A stretch of DNA of 33,705 bases, taken from positions 1 to 33,705 of the forward strand of contig JAKAIC010000012.1 of assembly GCA_021814565.1 (NCBI GenBank). Direction: 5' to 3'. Origin of the DNA: Actinomycetes bacterium. Lineage in GTDB: Bacteria > Actinomycetota > Actinomycetes > S36-B12 > UBA5976. Every line of letters begins with the position of its first letter. Within the stretch, counting starts at the first letter, position 1. The notes below the pieces were generated by a model. It was not told the DNA's origin. It worked only from the letters and a program-made list of their open reading frames with translations, and did not search any database. Positions 23,343 to 30,864 of the stretch are shown one piece after another. A program made the translations under genes and the position numbers.

Positions 23343-25330
23343 AACGACATCACCACCAGCACCACCAGGAATGCGACGAACGAGTAGGCCAGGTAGAAGT
23401 GGATCTTGCCGTTCTGCAGGCGTCTGGCGGATGCGCCGATGCGCTCCACGAAACTGATGATCGGCGTGTACAGACGCGAGTCGAAGACGTCGGAAAGTCG
23501 CTGACGGTACTGGATGCGATCCACCAGATATCGGGCCTCGGTCGAGTGCGTGACGATGACGTCACGCTCGGGGCGCAACGAGTCGTCGAAGATGCGCGAC
23601 AGCGGTTCGGCGTACGAGGTGGCGGTGTACTGCATGCGCGGGCTCAACCGGTTGCCGCCACAGCCCCAGGCCAGATCCACCGCACGACGCGGCCGTTTCC
23701 GAGCCACGACAGCCGCGGTTGCGACCACCGGCAGGACCAGGACCAGGGCCAACGCGAGGAGTTGGCCCGGGTTGAGCGTTGCCGCCACACCCGAGAGATC
23801 GATGGTCAGCGGTCCCGTTGCCTTCACGCTGCTGATCCCCGCTGCCAGGGCTATGGCGTGCGCGGTCAGCCCCGGCGTCAACCCCATGGCGATGACAATG
23901 GCCGCACCCAGCAGCATGGCGATACGCATGCTGATCGGCGACTCCTTGGCACGGGATGTGCCTTCGCTGCGGGGGCGCGCCAGAAACGCGATCCCGTAGG
24001 CCTTGACGAAGGTCATGAGCGCGAGCCCAGCGGTCAGGGCAACTGCCCCGACGGCGATGGGCATGGTGATGGCGAGAATCCGGTTGGTGGCGCCGGCACC
24101 GTGGATGAGCGACTGCAGCAGCACCCATTCGGAGACGAAGCCGGCCGTCAGCGGTAGTGCCGCAGCTCCCAGCGCCGCGAGGCCGAAGGCGATGCTCGTG
24201 ACGGGCATGCGGCTTCCGAGGCCGCCGAGAAGATCGAGGTCGCGCTGCCCGCTCGCTCGCAGGATGGAACCGGCTCCAAGGAAAAGTGTGGTCTTGAAGG
24301 CGGCGTGGGCGATGACGAGGAACAGGCAGGCAGCGATCGCCGAGTCGGCAACGGCGTTGATCCCGTTGGCGCGCAACATGGAGGCGGCACCCAGTGCGAG
24401 GAACATGAGCCCGACATTCTCGGTGGTGGAGAAGGCCAGCAGTCGCTTCAGGTCGCTGGTCACCGACGCTTGCAGGATTCCGTAGACCGCGGACACCGTG
24501 CCCAACGCCAGCAAGAGCACGCCCCACCACATGGTGTCAGCCCTGAGGAACTGTGTGGACGTCAGGATGGCTCCGTAGATGCCGAGCTTCACCATGGCCG
24601 CGCTCATGAGCGCCGAAACGTGGCTGGGCGCTTCCGGGTGTGCGCGCGGAAGCCACACATGCAAGGGGACGATGCCGGATTTCGCGCCGAAGCCGAGAAC
24701 CAGGAGCACGAAGGCCAGATTGGCGGTGGCTGCGTCCCAGTGGGTGGCCCGGAAGACGGCGAACTGCGTGCTGCCCGCCCCGGCGCTCAGAATCCCCAGT
24801 CCGATGAGCACCAGGAAGAAACTCAGTTGCGTCATAGCCACGTACCAGAGGGCGGCGGTCTTGACTGCCGGCCGCTGCGCGTGCTCGGTCACGACGAGTA
24901 TCGCCGAGGTGACCGCCATGAGCTCCCACGCGAGCAGGAACGCAACCACGTCAGCCGCAGCAGGTACGAATTCCATGGCCGTGACGAACACGGCGAGCGC
25001 GATCCAGGAGGTGCGCGATGCGGCAGGGCCGTGCACGTAGCCGATGGCGTAGATCCCGCAGATGGCGCCGACCGCACCGATGACGAGCATGAAGTAGCCA
25101 CCGAGCGCCGATGGCGCGAACGTGACCGCGCCCAGGGGAATGGTGATGGGCACCGGCAGACTGCCGTGCTGTCCCGTGACTGCGGCCCAGCCCGTCACGA
25201 CACCGGCGATGCCGATCGCGCTCACCACCGGACCGGTGAGCAGGGCGCGGTAGCGCGCCGGAGCGACGATGGCGACGGATATTGCCAGCAGCATGAGCAG
25301 GAACTGGACGAGCAGGCTGGTGTCGATCAC
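23339..25330 (-). CDS. HyfB-like proton-translocating membrane subunit (NuoL/NuoM family)
   Basis: Largest antiporter-like subunit of the complex, 663 residues with about 16 hydrophobic helices. It shows the buried glutamate in LLAWELMAVTSAILVV and the lysine motif GFGAKSGIVPLHVWLPRAHP followed by EAPSHVSALMSAAMVKLG. LKRLLAFSTTENVG and a C-terminal hydrophilic stretch (RIFDDSLRPERDVIV) before a last helix are typical of HyfB. GTG 25330 overlaps the NuoB-like stop by 4 nt. It likely corresponds to Rv0083. No Na+/H+ specificity can be read from sequence. Confidence 0.9.
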   Translation of the reverse strand: MIDTSLLVQFLLMLLAISVAIVAPARYRALLTGPVVSAIGIAGVVTGWAAVTGQHGSLPVPITIPLGAVTFAPSALGGYFMLVIGAVGAICGIYAIGYVHGPAASRTSWIALAVFVTAMEFVPAAADVVAFLLAWELMAVTSAILVVTEHAQRPAVKTAALWYVAMTQLSFFLVLIGLGILSAGAGSTQFAVFRATHWDAATANLAFVLLVLGFGAKSGIVPLHVWLPRAHPEAPSHVSALMSAAMVKLGIYGAILTSTQFLRADTMWWGVLLLALGTVSAVYGILQASVTSDLKRLLAFSTTENVGLMFLALGAASMLRANGINAVADSAIAACLFLVIAHAAFKTTLFLGAGSILRASGQRDLDLLGGLGSRMPVTSIAFGLAALGAAALPLTAGFVSEWVLLQSLIHGAGATNRILAITMPIAVGAVALTAGLALMTFVKAYGIAFLARPRSEGTSRAKESPISMRIAMLLGAAIVIAMGLTPGLTAHAIALAAGISSVKATGPLTIDLSGVAATLNPGQLLALALVLVLPVVATAAVVARKRPRRAVDLAWGCGGNRLSPRMQYTATSYAEPLSRIFDDSLRPERDVIVTHSTEARYLVDRIQYRQRLSDVFDSRLYTPIISFVERIGASARRLQNGKIHFYLAYSFVAFLVVLVVMSL

Positions 25331-25815
25331 GTGCCGGTCACCGATCGCAGGGCGCGGACGATCGCGTCGGGAGTCGGTGGGCAGCCCGGAATCTCGAGAT
25401 CAACCTCGACCACGTCGCTCACGGCACCCACCACGCCGTAGCAGTTCGCGAAGATGCCGCAATTCCGGGCGCAATCGCCCATCGCGATGACCAGCCTGGG
25501 ACGCGGTGTCGCCTCGACGGTACGTCGAAGCGGCTCCTGCATGTTGTGGGTCACGACACCGGTGACCAGCACGACGTCCGCATGCCGCGGCGAAGCGACC
25601 AGACGTGCGCCGTAGCGCTCAAGGTCGTACACGGGGCCGAAGGCATTGGCGATCTCAATCTCGCAGCCGTTGCAGGACCCGGCGTCGACATGCCTGATCT
25701 GCACCGTGCCATTAAGTTCTGCAGGGCGGTCGGGCAGTGGCTCCGGTCGCTGCGGGGCGGGCTCGGCCACACGTCCCGTGCCGACCATGAGTTGGACAAC
25801 CTTGCGGATGCTCAT
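25327..25815 (-). CDS. NuoB/HycG-like [4Fe-4S] small subunit
   Basis: Electron-transfer subunit adjacent to the large subunit in complex I and group 4 hydrogenases. The 162-residue product has all the expected ligands of one [4Fe-4S] cluster: CNGC (C48, C51), GDCARNCG (C115) and GCPPTP (C145). So the iron-sulphur path is intact although the Ni-Fe site of the partner subunit is missing. It is the first gene of the six-gene operon. ATG 25815 has no strong Shine-Dalgarno. No HycB/HyfA-like ferredoxin subunit, formate dehydrogenase or hyp maturation gene is nearby. Confidence 0.9.
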   Translation of the reverse strand: MSIRKVVQLMVGTGRVAEPAPQRPEPLPDRPAELNGTVQIRHVDAGSCNGCEIEIANAFGPVYDLERYGARLVASPRHADVVLVTGVVTHNMQEPLRRTVEATPRPRLVIAMGDCARNCGIFANCYGVVGAVSDVVEVDLEIPGCPPTPDAIVRALRSVTGT

Positions 25816-26215
25816 GGTGCGACAACCCCGGCAAGTGGGTGCGCAGATGACGGCGACCAGCGCCGCAGTGGAGCCCTGTCCGGTCGCCGGTGCATAGCCG
25901 GATAGCAGCGCGCCTGCCAGTCAGTGCCGCCGCAGCATCGGCAGCACCTGATCATTGGCGGCACCTCCGGCGCGGACACGAGCGATACGGGCCGGACACG
26001 GCCAGGCCACTTTCCGGGTGGCCTTGGACATGATACTCGGCCGTGCTGGGTGGCCTGGCACTATGCCACAGCGCGGTCCGGCGTCTGCGCCTGGCCAAAC
26101 GCTGCGGATGGCAAGCGCAGTGGCGGATCGAGTGGGGCCCGCCTCGAGGAGCGCGGGAACCGGACACGCAGCAGTGACCTGACCAGACTGCCTCCCCGGG
26201 TGGGAGCATGACGTC
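25816..26215. other. 400-nt non-coding region upstream of the Ehr operon and divergent DMT gene
   Basis: No recognisable protein is encoded on either strand. Visible structures: GTGCCGCC (25924-25931) pairing with GGCGGCAC (25957-25964), in the 5' leader of the Ehr operon. AGGCCAC (26004-26010) pairs with GTGGCCT (26018-26024). The palindrome TGGCA-CTA-TGCCA is at 26056-26068. CGGACACG occurs three times (25973, 25993, 26161), the first two exactly 20 bp apart. A minus-strand TATCAT (26029-26034) could be a -10 box with the palindrome near the -35 position. These are candidates only. Confidence 0.45.
26029..26068 (-). promoter_or_regulatory. Putative Ehr operon promoter with palindromic operator
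   Basis: On the minus strand TATCAT (26029-26034) resembles a -10 box, and the 13-bp palindrome TGGCATAGTGCCA (26056-26068) covers the expected -35 zone. This would give an untranslated leader of about 200 nt before the NuoB-like gene, containing the hairpin at 25924-25964. Inferred from position and sequence only. Confidence 0.3.
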
Positions 26216-27061
26216 GTGATCTCAGGACTGGCTGCCGCACTCGTCGCCGCCGTCGCCTACGGCTCCGGCACCGTGCTGCAAGCCCTCGCGGTGCAGGCCA
26301 TGGCGCAGCTGCCGCAGGGGGCTCCACTGGTGCAGCGCCTCCGGCGCGGCTGGGCGTACGGCGTGGGCCTGCTGGTGGATGGCGCCGGATTCCTCGCTGC
26401 GCTCGTGGCCTTCCGCGACCTGCCGCTGTTCCTTGGGGAGTCTGCCATTGCCTCGTCGGTCGCAGTTACGGCGGCCCTGTCGGTGGCACTCCTCCACATC
26501 CGCCTGAGCCGAACGGAGGCCGTCGCCGTACTCGGCGTCGTGGTCGGCCTGGCGCTGCTTGGTGCTTCGGCCCAGGACGGACCGGCCGCGGTGGTGGGTT
26601 CCAGCACAGGCTGGTGGCTGCTGGGGTCCACGCTCATGGTGGCGATCGTTCTGGGCCTGGGCCTCATGTCTCAACATCAGCGAAGCGCGTCGCTGCTGCT
26701 CAGCAGCGCGGCCGGCCTGGGTTTCGGGGTGCTCGGGGTCGCGGCGCGTGTGCTGGTGGTTCCACAGCCCTGGTGGCATCTGCTGTCGGATCCGACGCTG
26801 TGGTCGTTGCTCGTGGGCGGCGGACTGGCGCTGGTGGGCTATGGCTTCGCGCTCGATCGCGGGCGCGTGACCACCGTTGCCGCTGTCACCTTCGCCGTTG
26901 AGACGATCCTGCCCGCGGCCATCGGGCTGCGCTGGCTCGGGGACACGGTGCGCCCTGGCCTGGCCATGGTGGCCGCACTCGGCTTTGTGGTCACGCTCGC
27001 CAGCTGCCTTGCGCTAGCCGGTCGTGCCGAGCCTCCGGCGCCTGTCCGGACTAGGCCGTGA
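26216..27061 (+). CDS. Integral membrane protein, DMT (EamA-like) superfamily
   Basis: The 281-residue product has nine or ten hydrophobic helices arranged as two halves: first GLAAALVAAVAYGSGTVLQA, later STLMVAIVLGLGLM and GFGVLGVAARVLVV. The helix organisation and short loops resemble drug/metabolite transporters, but no residue defines a substrate. GTG at 26216 is preceded by GGGAG with a 9-nt spacer; the nearby ATG at 26208 is out of frame and stops at once. The end overlaps the convergent SepX/GlpR-like gene by 11 nt. Confidence 0.75.
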   Translation: MISGLAAALVAAVAYGSGTVLQALAVQAMAQLPQGAPLVQRLRRGWAYGVGLLVDGAGFLAALVAFRDLPLFLGESAIASSVAVTAALSVALLHIRLSRTEAVAVLGVVVGLALLGASAQDGPAAVVGSSTGWWLLGSTLMVAIVLGLGLMSQHQRSASLLLSSAAGLGFGVLGVAARVLVVPQPWWHLLSDPTLWSLLVGGGLALVGYGFALDRGRVTTVAAVTFAVETILPAAIGLRWLGDTVRPGLAMVAALGFVVTLASCLALAGRAEPPAPVRTRP

Positions 27062-27866
27062 TGCGGATGACCGGGATCTCGGCAGTGTCGGCGTCCTTGT
27101 GCGACACGATGGGCTCGCCCAAGGTCTGGAACACCGGTCCCTGCTCGGCCATGGCCTGAGCGGCCTGATGCTCCTCGGCCCGTGCCGCATGCGCGGCACT
27201 GACCATGGCCGAACCCGTCCAGCCACCAGCGGCATCGATGGCACGGGGCACAGCGGTGGCCGCGGGGGCATGGACGTATGAGGGCGCAGGCGTGCGCACC
27301 GGCTGCCACGAGGCAGGCGCACCGACGGTTGGAACGGCTGGAGCCCGCTCCACGGAATCGGCAGCGGCCGTGGCACTGCGGCGCACGGCACGTGCCACCG
27401 CAAGCGTGCGGGTGAAGGTATTGGGTGCAACAGCGGTCAGGGGCTCGCCCTGTTCGGCCGCCCGGCGGGCACGTTCAGTGCGCACCTGGGTCCGGGCCAG
27501 TGTCAGGAAGGTGACGATGAGCATGGCGGGAAGGGCCACCACGTACACATCGGCACCGAGCATCCGGGCCAGCACACCAATGAGCTGCAGGCCCGTCAGT
27601 CCGGCCAGTACCCGGCGGCGACGCTCAGCGGCCGAGAGGCGCCGCGTCGGTTCCAGCCCCGCGCGCACTGCGTGCTTCACCTGGACCTGCCGGTGCGTGC
27701 TGTTCTCGAGCACCTCGACCCGGGACTTCGAAAGTTCCGTCATGGCCCGGCGGAACTTGTCAACCTGCTTCGACTCATCGACCTGCTCGTGATTGCGAAG
27801 CCAGGTGGGGAGGAGCACCAGCGCCCAGAGACCTATGACCAGCGCATAGATCAATCCGGAACCCAC
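27051..27866 (-). CDS. SepX/GlpR-like divisome membrane protein
   Basis: SepX (Streptomyces) and GlpR (Corynebacterium) are actinobacterial membrane proteins of the cell-division machinery; GlpR is the membrane receptor of the MoeA-like protein Glp. The 271-residue product has TM1 at 4-20 (LIYALVIGLWALVLLP), a conserved juxtamembrane stretch WLRNHEQVDESKQVDKFRRA (22-41), two further helices at about 86-102 and 106-124, and a long Ala/Pro-rich tail. GTG 27866 is chosen because it puts the first helix at the N-terminus; TACCGT 7 nt upstream suggests leaderless expression. It is downstream of rimJ, moeA and galU, as in mycobacterial Rv0996. Assignment rests on topology, the juxtamembrane motif and synteny. 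Confidence 0.78.
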   Translation of the reverse strand: MGSGLIYALVIGLWALVLLPTWLRNHEQVDESKQVDKFRRAMTELSKSRVEVLENSTHRQVQVKHAVRAGLEPTRRLSAAERRRRVLAGLTGLQLIGVLARMLGADVYVVALPAMLIVTFLTLARTQVRTERARRAAEQGEPLTAVAPNTFTRTLAVARAVRRSATAAADSVERAPAVPTVGAPASWQPVRTPAPSYVHAPAATAVPRAIDAAGGWTGSAMVSAAHAARAEEHQAAQAMAEQGPVFQTLGEPIVSHKDADTAEIPVIRITA

Positions 27867-28027
27867 GTGGCAAACGGTAAGTGCTGACAACGCGAAATCC
27901 GGGCAACTCGCGCATTTCGTGTGTTCGTGTCGCGCAAGATCATGTCGACGGGTCTGTGCCCCGCGCGGGAGCTTGCCTGTCAGTGGTACTGCCAAAGCAG
28001 CAGGTTGCGGTTGGAATCCCAGCCGTG
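27867..28027. other. 161-nt gap before the SepX/GlpR-like gene
   Basis: No gene was found. It holds TACCGT (minus strand, 27874-27879), a possible -10 box 7 nt before the GTG start. An inverted repeat of CGAAAT and ATTTCG (about 27894-27920) may terminate rimJ or act as an operator. Confidence 0.3.
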
Positions 28028-28630
28028 TCAACGGCTTTCGAGGCTGCGCTCGCGCAGCCATCGGGCCAGGAATCCTCCGCATGGAGCGGTGTCCTGATAG
28101 GCAACGTAAATGTTGTGATCGCGCCAGTCGCCCGCGATATGCAGATAGCGCGGGCGCCTTCCCTCGAGTGGCAGGCGCAGCTTCTCCACCACACGCAGAC
28201 TGGGCGCGTTCTCGGGGCGGATGGAGATCTCGATGCGGTGCAATCCCAACTCGCCCAGCCCGAAATCGAGGGCCATGGCCACCGCGGTGGGCATGATGCC
28301 GCGCCCGGCGACGCGATGGTCGATCCAGTAGCCGATGTACGCGGCCTGCAACGAGCCCCGGATGATGTTTCCTATGGTGAGCGTGCCCGCGTACCGGCCC
28401 TGGTATTCGATGGCGAAAGACACCGTGCGTCCGGCCGCCATCTCCGCGTTCACCGTGCGTAGCATGGTGCCGAAGCTGGTCTCGGGCTTGTGGCCATCAG
28501 GGCTGGTGCCCTCCCACGGCCGCAGCCAGTCGCGGTTGGTCTCGCGCACTTCACGCCAGGCCGGCCCGTCCGATCGCCGCAGCATGCGCAGCACCACCTC
28601 GTCGCTGCGCAGTTCGAGCCCCTTGCGCAT
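28028..28630 (-). CDS. rimJ: GNAT-family acetyltransferase, RimJ-like
   Basis: RimJ/RimL-type GNAT enzymes acetylate protein N-termini with acetyl-CoA. The 200-residue product has the fold from VVLRMLRRSD at the N-terminus, YIGYWIDHRVAGRGIMPTAV (acetyl-CoA motif, with R-x-x-G-x-G/A loop VAGRGIM), then LGLHRIEISIRPENAPSLRV and the terminal YLHIAGDWRDHNIYV. ATG 28630 overlaps the moeA stop by 1 nt; GTG 28633 directly before it is equally possible (4-nt overlap). The galU-moeA-rimJ-sepX order is conserved in actinobacteria. The actual protein substrate is unknown. Confidence 0.85.
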   Translation of the reverse strand: MRKGLELRSDEVVLRMLRRSDGPAWREVRETNRDWLRPWEGTSPDGHKPETSFGTMLRTVNAEMAAGRTVSFAIEYQGRYAGTLTIGNIIRGSLQAAYIGYWIDHRVAGRGIMPTAVAMALDFGLGELGLHRIEISIRPENAPSLRVVEKLRLPLEGRRPRYLHIAGDWRDHNIYVAYQDTAPCGGFLARWLRERSLESR

Positions 28631-29850
28631 CACCCAGCTCCATCCAGCACGTAGATGTCGACGATGTCGCCGGCCAGGATCTGCTCCACCATCTCGGGTA
28701 TGACGAGCAGGCAGTCGGCATGGGCCAGTTCAGCGGTGACATGTTCCGAGTGCAGGGGCTGCACGCGCAGTACCCCGTCGGCACCGAACACACGCAGCGA
28801 GGGCACGTACTGCCGACGCCCCGATCCGGAACGGATGCCGGTGAGCAGCTCCGCGCGCACCGAATTGGGAACCACGTCGTCCGCGCCGGCCATGCGCATG
28901 ATGACCGGCCGCACGAAGACCTCAAAGGACACGAAGGCGGCCGCGGGATAGCCGGGCAGGGTGAGGGTGGGGATGCGATCGTCACCCAGCTGCCCCAGCC
29001 CCTGCGCAGCGCCGGGCATCATCGACACGCGATGGATCTCCATGCTGCCCAGACGGTTGGCCACCTCCACCACGGTCTCGTACGAGGTGGCAGCGACACC
29101 ACCCGCGATGACGACCAGGTCTGCTCGCACCAGTTGATCGGCGAGCACCTGCTCCAGCACATCCGCATCATCTGCGATCGGACCCACTCGGTAGGCGACG
29201 GCACCGAGCTGCTGCACCAAGGCCGAGAGCATGACGCCGTTGCTGTCACTCACCGTGCCCGGCAGCATGGCAGCACCGGGTTCCACCAACTCGTCACCGA
29301 TGGTGACGATGACGACGCGCGGACGTGGATGAGCACGCACCCGGCCCACGCCTGCGGCAGCAAGCAGGGAGATGCGGCGGGCATCGATGCGCGTCCCGCG
29401 CTCGAGAACCACGGAGTCCCGGGCCAGCTCCACGCCCGCACGCCGGATATGCGCACCCTGGCGAATGGCTTGCCTAACCGTGATGACGTCATCGCCCAGC
29501 ACCACCTCATCGGCTGGAATCACCGCCTCGGCACCTTCAGGCAGGGCCGAACCCAGCCGGACACGTACCGCGGCACCCGGCACCACAGCCAGGCGGGGCC
29601 GCGATCCCGGAACCACCGCATCCACCACCAGCAGTTGCACCGGCCTGGTGTCCGAGGCCTGCGCACAGTCGGCGACCCGGACCGCGTAACCCTCGCAGGT
29701 GGCACTCGAGAACGCCGGCAGGGCGAAGGGAGCGATGACGTCGTCTGCCAGCCGACAGCCGCGTGCGTCCAGCAGGCCCAGTTCGAAAGGGGGAAGTGGA
29801 GCGATCCCGGACAGCACGTCCGCGAGATGTGCTTCGACCGAACGTTCCAC
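28630..29850 (-). CDS. MoeA/gephyrin-like protein, probably the divisome protein Glp rather than a molybdenum transferase
   Basis: MoeA inserts molybdate into molybdopterin; actinobacterial Glp is a MoeA-fold protein that works in cell division with FtsZ and GlpR. The 406-residue product keeps the MoeA fold: YAVR (55-58), LPEGAEAVIPADEV, TIGDELVEPG (183-192), VSDSNGVMLSAL and FEVFVRP. Several family motifs are altered. DNSAMDGYA is SSATCEGYA (48-56, with Glu53 at the essential Asp position), GGVSVGDYD is GGVAATSYE (250-258), PGKP is PGAA (279-282), and LPGNP is LPGYP (298-302). The start is GTG 29850, overlapping the galU stop. Position in the galU-moeA-rimJ-sepX cluster supports Glp; residual catalysis cannot be excluded. 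Confidence 0.82.
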   Translation of the reverse strand: MERSVEAHLADVLSGIAPLPPFELGLLDARGCRLADDVIAPFALPAFSSATCEGYAVRVADCAQASDTRPVQLLVVDAVVPGSRPRLAVVPGAAVRVRLGSALPEGAEAVIPADEVVLGDDVITVRQAIRQGAHIRRAGVELARDSVVLERGTRIDARRISLLAAAGVGRVRAHPRPRVVIVTIGDELVEPGAAMLPGTVSDSNGVMLSALVQQLGAVAYRVGPIADDADVLEQVLADQLVRADLVVIAGGVAATSYETVVEVANRLGSMEIHRVSMMPGAAQGLGQLGDDRIPTLTLPGYPAAAFVSFEVFVRPVIMRMAGADDVVPNSVRAELLTGIRSGSGRRQYVPSLRVFGADGVLRVQPLHSEHVTAELAHADCLLVIPEMVEQILAGDIVDIYVLDGAG

Positions 29851-30752
29851 TACCGGTCCCCGTCCGGGAAGTCATCGCCGACGAAGTCGCGCAGCCAGGT
29901 ACGCAGGCCGTCACCAAGGTCAGGGCGTCGCACCGCCAGCCTGATGGTTGCCTGCAGCCACCCCAACTTGTCGCCGGTGTCGTACCGGCGGCCGGTGAAG
30001 ACGATGCCGTGCACACCACCACCCTGCTCGGGCGGCAGCGTCGCCAGCACCCGCAGGGCATCGGTGAGCTGGATCTCGCCTGAGCGGCCGGGCGGCGTCA
30101 CCTCGAGCACGGAGAAGACGGCGGGATCGAGCACGTACCGACCGATCACCGCGTAATCGCTGGGAGCCTGGTCCGCCGGCGGCTTCTCCACCAGGTCGAG
30201 AACCCGCATGACGTCAGGCTCGTCGGTGGGCGCGACATCCGCGACTCCGTACAGCGGGAGCGCCTCGCGCACCATGCGCATGAGCGCGATGACGCTGCCG
30301 CCTCGCTGCTTTCGCACCTCGATCATGCGCGAGAGCAGATGGTCGCGTTCATCGATGAGGTCGTCCCCGAGCAGCACCGCAAAGGGCTCTTGGCCCACGT
30401 GATCCGCGGCCTGCAACACCGCATGCCCGAGGCCGCGTGGATCGCCCTGGCGCACGTAATGGATGTGGGCGAGTTCGGCCGAGCGCCGGATCTCATCGAG
30501 CCGCCCGGCATCGCCACGCTGCGCCAGCGCCTGCTCCAGCTCGTAGGCGCGATCGAAGTGGTCTTCAAGTGCACGCTTGTTGCGCCCCGTGATGAGCAGG
30601 ATGTCGTCGAAGCCGGCTGCCGCCGCTTCCTCGACGACGTATTGAATGGCCGGTCGATCAACGACGGGCAGCATCTCCTTGGGGGTGGCCTTCGTCGCCG
30701 GTAGGAATCTCGTTCCGAGACCGGCTGCGGGGATCACCGCTTTGCGCACCAT
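29850..30752 (-). CDS. galU: UTP--glucose-1-phosphate uridylyltransferase
   Basis: GalU makes UDP-glucose from UTP and glucose-1-phosphate for envelope polysaccharides and sugar interconversion. The 300-residue product shows the nucleotide-binding AVIPAAGLGTRFLPATKATP followed by KEMLPVVD, QGDPRGLGHAVLQA, the catalytic VLLGDDLID, LVEKP, IGRYVLDP and the GRRYDTGDKLGWLQA region. Start ATG 30752 gives the standard N-terminus. It heads a galU-moeA-rimJ operon with 1-nt overlaps and is divergent from the 5-FCL gene. Confidence 0.96.
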   Translation of the reverse strand: MVRKAVIPAAGLGTRFLPATKATPKEMLPVVDRPAIQYVVEEAAAAGFDDILLITGRNKRALEDHFDRAYELEQALAQRGDAGRLDEIRRSAELAHIHYVRQGDPRGLGHAVLQAADHVGQEPFAVLLGDDLIDERDHLLSRMIEVRKQRGGSVIALMRMVREALPLYGVADVAPTDEPDVMRVLDLVEKPPADQAPSDYAVIGRYVLDPAVFSVLEVTPPGRSGEIQLTDALRVLATLPPEQGGGVHGIVFTGRRYDTGDKLGWLQATIRLAVRRPDLGDGLRTWLRDFVGDDFPDGDR

Positions 30753-30770
30753 GGCCCAACCCTACGTTCG

Positions 30771-30788
30771 CGGTGTGCTCACACACCG
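30771..30788. promoter_or_regulatory. Inverted repeat in the galU / 5-FCL divergent region
   Basis: CGGTGTG-CTCA-CACACCG is a perfect 7-bp inverted repeat, 18 nt upstream of the galU start codon on the divergent side. A second short one (CCGCC-GCT-GGCGG, 30821-30833) lies closer to the 5-FCL gene. An operator for galU is plausible but untested. Confidence 0.35.
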
Positions 30789-30864
30789 TTGCGACGTGAC
30801 CGAGCTGCCCGGCTTTCACGCCGCCGCTGGCGGTTTCGAAGGCCATACGTGCGAGGATGCGCCC

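Noticed and set aside
25924-26211. Possible small protein genes on either strand upstream of the Ehr operon
   Set aside because: The frames lack a plausible Shine-Dalgarno and any recognisable motif; treated as regulatory DNA.
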